A stretch of DNA of 5,177 nt from positions 1 to 5,177 of the forward strand of contig JAEZEN010000509.1 of NCBI GenBank assembly GCA_023433185.1, read 5' to 3'. The notes under the pieces are model-generated. The model saw nothing but the letters and a program-made list of their open reading frames with translations, made no database searches and was not told where the DNA came from. Source of the stretch: Pseudomonadota bacterium (GTDB lineage: Bacteria > Pseudomonadota > Alphaproteobacteria > Rhizobiales > Kaistiaceae). This document shows, piece by piece, positions 1 through 5,177 of this stretch. The position numbers and the translations under genes were made by a program. The first letter of the stretch is position 1. Each line of letters starts with the position of its first letter.

Positions 1-381
1 GGCCTGCTCCGTCTGGTCTCGTGCCACTGGCGGGCGGACCGCCTGCCGCGCCCCGCGACGCGCCTGCCGCTCGTGGCCATCGGCCCCGCCGACGGCTGGT
101 GCGACGATCCCGGCGACCGGAACTACAACCGCCCCGTGGCTCTGCCCTATCCAGCCAGCCACGAGGCGATGGCCCGCGACGACGCCCTCTACGACATCGT
201 CGTCATACTCGACTGGAATCTCGGCCATCCGGTGCCGGGCCGCGGTTCGGCGATCTTCTTCCATCTTGCCGCACCGGGATTCGCGCCCACCGCCGGGTGC
301 GTGGCCGTGACATTGCCGGCGATGCGCCGGGTGCTGGCGCTTGCCGGGCCGGAAACGGTCATGGACATCGGACGATCGTGA
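1..381 (+). CDS. L,D-transpeptidase (YkuD/ErfK/YnhG-type), 3' part
   Basis: The frame is open from base 1 and ends at TGA 379-381, leaving 126 residues of a protein whose start lies outside the window. The stretch GWCDDPGDRNYNRPV (residues 32-46), then GRGSAIFFH with His88, then TAGCVAV with Cys100, is the pattern of the small COG3786-type branch of the YkuD family. The Cys is the expected acyl-enzyme nucleophile and His88 its catalytic partner. The family forms 3-3 cross-links in peptidoglycan, or attaches proteins to it, on the periplasmic side. The usual YkuD Arg after Cys is replaced by Val-Ala-Val, which I recall as normal for this branch. From family length, roughly 40 N-terminal residues are missing; an internal GTG at 73 would discard conserved sequence and is not the start. 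No terminator is evident after the stop. The family call is firm; the specific role is not. Confidence 0.85.
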   Translation, partial: GLLRLVSCHWRADRLPRPATRLPLVAIGPADGWCDDPGDRNYNRPVALPYPASHEAMARDDALYDIVVILDWNLGHPVPGRGSAIFFHLAAPGFAPTAGCVAVTLPAMRRVLALAGPETVMDIGRS

Positions 382-511
382 TCGCGCGGCGAACCTGAAC
401 CCCGGACAACAAGCCGTTCAGAGCGGGTGCATGACGGCGCCGGTAGTCTCCTGACTGTCAGCTTCCAGAGGGCGAGGGGTCGTCGGAAGCCCAAGAAACG
501 GAGACGAGATC
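382..511. other. Intergenic region upstream of the curlin gene
   Basis: This 130-base gap carries the upstream signals of the curlin gene. I find no convincing -35/-10 pair. Visible structure is limited to a small perfect palindrome, CTGACTGTCAG (451-461), and a weak 6-bp inverted repeat, GCTTCC (461-466) with GGAAGC (485-490), separated by 18 bases. Either could be a regulator site, but nothing in the sequence proves it. Confidence 0.4.
500..504 (+). promoter_or_regulatory. Ribosome binding site of the curlin gene
   Basis: GGAGA lies seven bases upstream of ATG 512. It supports that start, which also gives a clean signal peptide. Confidence 0.7.
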
Positions 512-949
512 ATGAAGACGTTTGCGATCGCCCTGGGTGCGCTTGGCCTGTTCGTCGGCGCCAGCATCACCGAAGCCAGTGCCGGCGGCAGCCGGGTCGT
601 CATCGACCAGTACGGGCGCGGCAACGCCGCCGCCGCCGGTCAGAATGGCCACGGCAATTTCACCCGCATCTGGCAGCAGGGCAAGGGCAACAGCCAGACC
701 ACCCAGCAGAACGGCAACGGCAACCGCATCGTCGCCGGCCAGGATGGCAAGTTCAACTATGCCTTCAGCTACCAGGGCGGCAAGAACAACCTGGTCGGCG
801 TGGCGCAGATGGGCAAGAACAACAATGCCATCGCGACCCAGAAGGGCAAGAACAACGTCTCGGCGACCATCCAGGTCGGAAAAGGTCTGGACGCCGAAAC
901 CCACCAGGTCGGTCGCGGCAACATGGCCGTGGTCATCCAGGGCAACTGA
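512..949 (+). CDS. Curlin-repeat amyloid subunit (CsgA/CsgB-like)
   Basis: A 145-residue secreted protein. Residues 1-24 form a Sec signal peptide: Lys2, a hydrophobic core, and an Ala-Ser-Ala cleavage site before Gly25. The rest is built from the curlin motif Q-x-G-x-x-N. Gln falls at 33, 44, 55, 66, 77, 88, 99, 110, 121, 132 and 143, exactly 11 residues apart. This gives ten full units, equal to five classical curlin repeats, plus a cut-off eleventh. Curlin repeats fold into a beta-solenoid and assemble into extracellular amyloid fibres that support adhesion and biofilm. The mature part has no Cys, 12 Lys/Arg and only 4 Asp/Glu. Asn is replaced by Leu126 in unit 9. The CsgH-like gene follows 75 bases downstream. 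Whether it is the major subunit (CsgA) or the nucleator (CsgB) cannot be decided, so I give no symbol. Secretion would need CsgG, which is not in the window. Confidence 0.88.
   Translation: MKTFAIALGALGLFVGASITEASAGGSRVVIDQYGRGNAAAAGQNGHGNFTRIWQQGKGNSQTTQQNGNGNRIVAGQDGKFNYAFSYQGGKNNLVGVAQMGKNNNAIATQKGKNNVSATIQVGKGLDAETHQVGRGNMAVVIQGN
608..937 (+). repeat. Ten tandem 33-bp curlin units
   Basis: Ten in-frame 33-bp units, each starting with a Gln codon of the Q-x-G-x-x-N motif, encode residues 33-142. Most of the DNA has diverged, but the 12-base string GGCAAGAACAAC recurs exactly at 779, 812 and 845, one unit apart. Units 6-8 are therefore the most alike and may be the most recently duplicated or converted. 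Confidence 0.85.
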
Positions 950-964
950 CCGGCCCGACACGTC

Positions 965-995
965 GCCGGGCGCGCGCCGACGCGGCCCGCCCGGC
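965..995 (+). terminator. Intercistronic hairpin between curlin and CsgH-like genes
   Basis: GCCGGGCG (965-972) pairs perfectly with CGCCCGGC (988-995). An inner CGCG/CGCG stem (973-976 with 981-984) closes a CCGA loop, leaving three unpaired bases on the 3' side. A pyrimidine-rich run follows, but no T tract. In a two-gene unit such a hairpin could attenuate transcription or protect the upstream mRNA, giving more fibre subunit than chaperone. The function is inferred. Confidence 0.45.
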
Positions 996-1011
996 TCCCC
1001 TCTCAGGTGAT

Positions 1012-1017
1012 GGAGGA
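1012..1017 (+). promoter_or_regulatory. Ribosome binding site deciding the CsgH-like start
   Basis: GGAGGA ends seven bases before ATG 1025. The alternative in-frame starts GTG 1007 and ATG 1010 lie upstream of or within this site and have no comparable site of their own, so 1025 is preferred. Confidence 0.75.
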
Positions 1018-1024
1018 TTCTTCC

Positions 1025-1408
1025 ATGTTGCGTCTACGTTACCTCCTCCCGGCGCTTCTCGTGCCCGTCGCCGCGGGAGCGGCCACGGCCGGCGGCGTGA
1101 CCGCCGGCAAAGCGCCGATGCCGATGAGCTGCGAAATCCGGGTGAGCGACACGCCCCTCGGCTGGCAGGTCGAGCCGGTGGCTTTGTCCACCACGGGCCT
1201 GTCCGGCGCCTACGACTTCACCGTCGCGAAGGTGTCGAAGGGCGGAACGGCGGTTTCCTCGCAGAGCGGCGACTTCGTCACCGCCCCCGGTACCCCCACC
1301 GTCCTCGGCACGGCCGTCTTCGACCGCAAGGGGACGATCGCGGCGGAACTCACCGTTCGCTGGTCCGGCGGCGCCGTGTCCTGCGCCCGGAGCTATCCGG
1401 GCACCTGA
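1025..1408 (+). CDS. csgH: CsgH-like curli assembly chaperone
   Basis: A 127-residue protein with a signal peptide (residues 1 to about 22, MLRLRY, a hydrophobic stretch, then Ala-Thr-Ala). The mature part is a single small beta-sandwich-type domain. It begins CEIRVSD (Cys36), continues through WQVEP, LSGAYDFTV, QSGDF and AAELTVRW, and ends with a second Cys at 120. The two Cys are placed to form a disulfide linking the first and last strands. This arrangement matches alphaproteobacterial CsgH, the counterpart of E. coli CsgC, which keeps curli subunits from forming amyloid in the periplasm. The position directly behind a curlin gene strongly supports the call. The mature chain is close to neutral (8 Lys/Arg, 7 Asp/Glu), unlike its strongly basic neighbour. 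Translation probably starts at ATG 1025. The symbol is by family resemblance, without alignment. Confidence 0.8.
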   Translation: MLRLRYLLPALLVPVAAGAATAGGVTAGKAPMPMSCEIRVSDTPLGWQVEPVALSTTGLSGAYDFTVAKVSKGGTAVSSQSGDFVTAPGTPTVLGTAVFDRKGTIAAELTVRWSGGAVSCARSYPGT

Positions 1409-1441
1409 CGGGCGCCGGGCCAGCATATCGCGGCGGTGGCC

Positions 1442-1480
1442 GCCCCGGGTCGCGGAGTGGCTGGCTCCGCGGCCCGGTGC
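1442..1480. terminator. Bidirectional terminator-like hairpin between convergent genes
   Basis: Bases 1445-1457 pair with 1465-1477 over 13 bp, with one G-U wobble (T1450 with G1472 in the + transcript) and a 7-base loop TGGCTGG. After one mismatch, two further pairs (1442-1443 with 1479-1480) extend the stem. It lies 33 bases after the CsgH-like stop and 12 bases past the RTX stop on the other strand, the place for a shared terminator. No T tract follows on either strand, so termination may be imperfect or Rho-assisted. Confidence 0.6.
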
Positions 1481-1492
1481 CGCATCGGCGGC

Positions 1493-2344
1493 TCAGATGA
1501 TCATGAAGTCGTCGTGGCCGATGTCGAGGTTCTTGCCGACCTTGGCGAAGACCTTGTCACCGCCCGCCTTGCCGCCGTTCTTGTCGTAGGAGAGCGTCCC
1601 GGCCTTGCGGTCGTAGACGATCTGCGCGTCCGGCCCGCGGGCCTTGCCGACGGCGAAATGGTCGGCATCGAGCTCGCCGCGCGGTCCGACCTTCTTGAAC
1701 ACGTGCTTGTCCAGGTAGATCATGTCCTGCCCGGGCGTGAAGTCGGTGATCGTATCGACGTTCGACTTCTTGAGGGCCTCGTGGAAGCTGAAGGCGTCGG
1801 CCCCGCCGCCGCCGGTCAGCTTGTCGTTGCCCTTGCCGCCGACCAGGAGATCGCTGCCCGCGCCGCCCTTCAGGTTGTCGTTGCCGGCGCCGCCGTAGAT
1901 CGTGTCGTTGCCGCCGAGGCCGGACAGCTGGTCACGGCCGCCGAGGCCCTGGATGTAGTCGTCGCCCTCGGTGGGCAGCGGCTGGCCGGGCACGGTCTGC
2001 GACGCGTTCACGACGTTGGAGGCGTTCGTGCCGATGATCGTGACGCCCTCGACGGGGGGCGGGGGCGGCGTGATCAGCGTCAGCACGACGTCGTTGCCGT
2101 CGCCCCCGCGATAGCTGATCTCGAATGTATCCCGGTTGACGACGATGGCGGCGCCTTCCGCCAGGCCCTTGAACGTGCCGACCACCGAATCGGTGCCATC
2201 GTTGTCGATGATGGTGAAGGTCGTGCCCAGGACCGGGTCGAACCCGTCGAGGAGCGTCAGGTCGAGGACCGCCTGATCGAGGCTGACCGTCCCCTTGACG
2301 ACGATCTGGTCGTAGCCGGCGTGGGCGGCGTCGAGTTCGATCAT
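1493..2344 (-). CDS. RTX calcium-binding protein with serralysin-type C-terminus, probably 5'-truncated
   Basis: From ATG 2344 the frame encodes 283 residues. Residues 1-90 (GYDQIVVKGTV, TFTIIDNDG, VVGTFKGL, YRGGDGNDVVL) match the module often found in large surface and autotransporter-type proteins. A PPPPP linker (93-97) and a spacer lead to GGxGxD nonapeptide repeats at about 126-182, which bind calcium as a parallel beta-roll. Residues 183-283 (AFSFHEAL, ITDFTPGQDMIYLD, ending DDFMII) resemble the M10/serralysin C-terminal region, including the uncleaved type I secretion signal. The product is probably exported and folds with calcium outside the cell. No protease motif (HExxH) is present, so it is not itself a serralysin. 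ATG 2344 falls inside the conserved first module and has no good ribosome site. The matching frame runs on upstream without ATG, GTG, TTG or CTG, which suggests loss of the original 5' end. No exporter genes are adjacent. Confidence 0.75.
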   Translation of the reverse strand: MIELDAAHAGYDQIVVKGTVSLDQAVLDLTLLDGFDPVLGTTFTIIDNDGTDSVVGTFKGLAEGAAIVVNRDTFEISYRGGDGNDVVLTLITPPPPPVEGVTIIGTNASNVVNASQTVPGQPLPTEGDDYIQGLGGRDQLSGLGGNDTIYGGAGNDNLKGGAGSDLLVGGKGNDKLTGGGGADAFSFHEALKKSNVDTITDFTPGQDMIYLDKHVFKKVGPRGELDADHFAVGKARGPDAQIVYDRKAGTLSYDKNGGKAGGDKVFAKVGKNLDIGHDDFMII

Positions 2345-2482
2345 GAGCTGTGCCGATGCGGCGAGCGAGAGATCGCCGGTCGTGAAGAGGCCGCCGGTCT
2401 GTCGGATGCCCTTCTTGCGCTGCCGAGAAGAGAGCCCGGATGGCCGCGGTGCCTCAATCCTCGAGATATATGAGCGGCCTAG
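2345..2482 (-). pseudogene. In-frame 5' remnant of the RTX gene
   Basis: Read on the minus strand in the RTX frame, this stretch is open to the TGA at 2483-2485. Just before Met1 it encodes [17 protein letters not shown], which is what the module normally has ahead of IELD...GYDQ. It is therefore former or actual coding sequence. None of its codons is ATG, GTG, TTG or CTG; only rare ATC (2405-2407) and ATT (2456-2458) codons occur. Beyond about 2400 the translation becomes basic and unrecognisable, which fits a rearranged junction. Confidence 0.55.
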
Positions 2483-2518
2483 TCATATCTTCTCTTCCGC
2501 AGGTCACGGTCTTCTCTT
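2461..2518. promoter_or_regulatory. AT-rich intergenic island with short repeats
   Basis: This is the most AT-rich patch in the window. It holds an inverted repeat, ATATGA (2468-2473) and TCATAT (2483-2488), with a 9-base spacer, and a direct repeat TCTTCTCTT at 2488-2496 and 2510-2518, 22 bases apart. The location ahead of the EVE gene and of the RTX remnant suits a promoter or operator. I could not place a convincing -35/-10 pair on either strand. Bases 2519-2620 downstream show no further structure I can support. Confidence 0.35.
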
Positions 2519-2624
2519 GCCCGGATCACGGCCGGCCACGGCGGTCGACAGGGGTCCTGTCCCGGAGGGCTCCCGGCCTTGGCAGGCCTCGCCGCGCCCG
2601 TGTACCCTGCCGCCGGCAGCGTTC

Positions 2625-2630
2625 GGGAGG
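2625..2630 (+). promoter_or_regulatory. Ribosome binding site of the EVE gene
   Basis: GGGAGG lies five bases ahead of ATG 2636 and selects this start over an in-frame TTG at 2579, whose extra 19 residues do not belong to the EVE fold. Confidence 0.75.
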
Positions 2631-2635
2631 CGGCA

Positions 2636-3049
2636 ATGGCGTACTGGCTCTTCAAGTCCGAGGCGGATGTGTTCTCGTGGGACGACCTGGTCAAGGCCGG
2701 GAAGGCCGGCACGGAATGGACCGGCGTCCGGAACTTCAGCGCCCGGAACTTCATGCGGGCCATGAAGAAGGGCGACCGCGGCTTCTACTACCACAGCAAC
2801 GGCGACAAGGCCGTGGTGGGCATCGCCGAAGTGATTGCGGAGGCTCACCCCGATTCGACAGACGACACCGGCAAGTGGGACTGCGTCGATATCCGCGCCG
2901 TCGAGAAAGTGCCGAACCCGGTGACGCTCGCCGCGATCAAGGCCGAGCCGAAGCTCGGGGAGATGGCGCTCGTCCGCCTCAGCCGGCTCTCCGTCCAGCC
3001 CGTCACCGACGCGGAGTGGAAGATCGTCCTCGGGATGGCCGGCGCCTGA
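2636..3049 (+). CDS. EVE domain-containing protein
   Basis: A 137-residue protein that is one complete EVE domain of the PUA-like superfamily (older name DUF55; relative of human THYN1). Hallmarks in order are YWLFKSE (3-9), FSWDDL (13-18), [11 protein letters not shown] (28-38), MKKGD (43-47), FYYHSN (50-55), VVGIAEV (60-66) and SRLSVQPV (116-123). The length is normal for bacterial members, and there is no signal peptide or membrane segment, so it should be cytoplasmic. EVE folds carry an aromatic-lined pocket that binds modified bases in DNA or RNA. The exact ligand of these small stand-alone bacterial proteins is not established, and no restriction or toxin domain is fused here. The fourth residue of the KSE motif region is Ala10, where many relatives have Pro. 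The gene ends in a hairpin and is probably transcribed alone. The family is certain; the cellular role is open. Confidence 0.92.
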   Translation: MAYWLFKSEADVFSWDDLVKAGKAGTEWTGVRNFSARNFMRAMKKGDRGFYYHSNGDKAVVGIAEVIAEAHPDSTDDTGKWDCVDIRAVEKVPNPVTLAAIKAEPKLGEMALVRLSRLSVQPVTDAEWKIVLGMAGA

Positions 3050-3059
3050 AGGCGCCGGC
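3038..3059 (+). terminator. Hairpin enclosing the EVE stop codon
   Basis: GCCGGCGCC (3038-3046) and GGCGCCGGC (3051-3059) form a perfect 9-bp stem with loop TGAA. The loop contains the TGA stop at 3047-3049, so the last three sense codons form the 5' arm. There is no T tract after it. It may act as a weak or Rho-assisted terminator, or as a 3' stabiliser of the EVE mRNA. Confidence 0.5.
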
Positions 3060-3116
3060 AACGAGCGCTTCCGTCCGTGGCAGCCTGCGCGGCGCAAAGC
3101 GTCGCGGACCGCAGAC

Positions 3117-3145
3117 TTGCAACCGCCGCCCGGGACGCGTTTATT
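3117..3145 (+). promoter_or_regulatory. Candidate sigma70-type promoter of acs
   Basis: TTGCAA (3117-3122) and TTTATT (3140-3145) are 17 bases apart, and each matches four of six consensus positions. The -10 element is a rare AT patch in GC-rich surroundings. It would start transcription near 3152 and leave a leader of about 50 bases. The match is moderate only. Confidence 0.4.
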
Positions 3146-3160
3146 CGGGCCGCGGAGGAA

Positions 3161-3181
3161 CCCGCCGGACGTTGCGGCGGG
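3161..3181 (+). promoter_or_regulatory. Leader hairpin ahead of acs
   Basis: CCCGCCG (3161-3167) pairs perfectly with CGGCGGG (3175-3181) around a 7-base loop. It ends ten bases before the acs ribosome site, so it would sit in the 5' leader if the promoter at 3117-3145 is right. It may affect mRNA stability or ribosome loading; no known riboswitch is recognised. Confidence 0.35.
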
Positions 3182-3191
3182 ACGCGCATGC

Positions 3192-3197
3192 GGGAGG
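3192..3197 (+). promoter_or_regulatory. Ribosome binding site of acs
   Basis: GGGAGG lies four bases before ATG 3202. It fixes the start of acs despite a much longer open frame upstream. Confidence 0.75.
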
Positions 3198-3201
3198 CAT
3201 C

Positions 3202-5145
<1,944 letters not shown>

Positions 5146-5177
5146 GCGGCGTCGGTGGGCGCAGGCCTCTCTGAAAT
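5146..5177. other. Sequence after acs
   Basis: The last 32 bases follow the acs stop TAG. They show no complete hairpin, T tract or new start. Confidence 0.4.

Noticed and set aside
461..490. GCTTCC/GGAAGC inverted repeat ahead of the curlin gene as a terminator or riboswitch
   Set aside because: Only 6 bp with an 18-base loop and no T tract; this is easily expected by chance.
608..937. Regular 33-bp periodicity as a CRISPR array
   Set aside because: There are no identical repeats separated by unrelated spacers. The period is the 11-codon curlin unit in an intact reading frame.
427..1500. Long + strand frame overlapping the curlin and CsgH-like genes
   Set aside because: It is Arg/Gln/Gly-rich shadow sequence spanning two well-supported genes in other frames.
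1436..2473. Long + strand open frame opposite the RTX gene
   Set aside because: Its translation is repetitive Val/Ala/Asp/Arg sequence created by the complement of the RTX repeats, with no family resemblance.
2636..3049. EVE gene as part of a defence island
   Set aside because: EVE domains occur fused to restriction enzymes, but here it is a stand-alone protein next to acs with no nuclease, methylase or toxin gene in view.
3185..3192. CGCATGCG palindrome just before the acs ribosome site
   Set aside because: It is short and composed of bases favoured in this genome, with no second copy or spacing to suggest an operator.
2440..3201. In-frame open extension upstream of acs
   Set aside because: The frame is open by GC bias, but its translation is low-complexity Arg/Gly-rich and overlaps the EVE gene in another frame. 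The ribosome site and family length both put the start at 3202.

Overview
The window is very GC-rich, with strong third-position G/C bias. It most likely comes from an alphaproteobacterium, perhaps a Hyphomicrobiales or Rhodospirillales relative. This is inferred from base composition and from a CsgH-type curli chaperone, a family known from Alphaproteobacteria; the species cannot be named.

Layout. Positions 1-381 (+) hold the 3' end of a YkuD/ErfK-type L,D-transpeptidase, cut by the window edge. Positions 512-949 (+) encode a small secreted curlin-repeat protein, a CsgA/CsgB-like amyloid subunit. It is followed at 1025-1408 (+) by a secreted CsgH-like curli chaperone. The two look like one transcription unit with a GC-rich hairpin between them. 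A long hairpin at 1442-1480 separates them from a convergent RTX/serralysin-tail calcium-binding protein at 1493-2344 (-). The coding frame of that gene continues to about 2482 without a normal start codon, so it looks 5'-truncated. An AT-rich intergenic island with short direct and inverted repeats (about 2461-2520) follows. Next comes an EVE-domain protein at 2636-3049 (+), whose stop codon lies in the loop of a perfect hairpin. The last gene is a complete, canonical acetyl-CoA synthetase at 3202-5145 (+), with a candidate sigma70-type promoter and a leader hairpin.

How it fits together. Three of the five genes concern the cell surface: wall cross-linking, an extracellular amyloid with its periplasmic chaperone, and an RTX protein probably exported by type I secretion. 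This suggests a matrix or biofilm neighbourhood. The curli secretion genes csgG, csgE and csgF are not in the window, nor is a type I exporter. EVE and acs look like ordinary housekeeping genes, each with its own signals.

The most unusual item is the curlin. It has an unbroken 11-residue period with glutamine at all eleven register positions, and a ladder of basic residues where E. coli CsgA has Gly or Phe. No clearly novel multi-gene defence or mobile system was seen.
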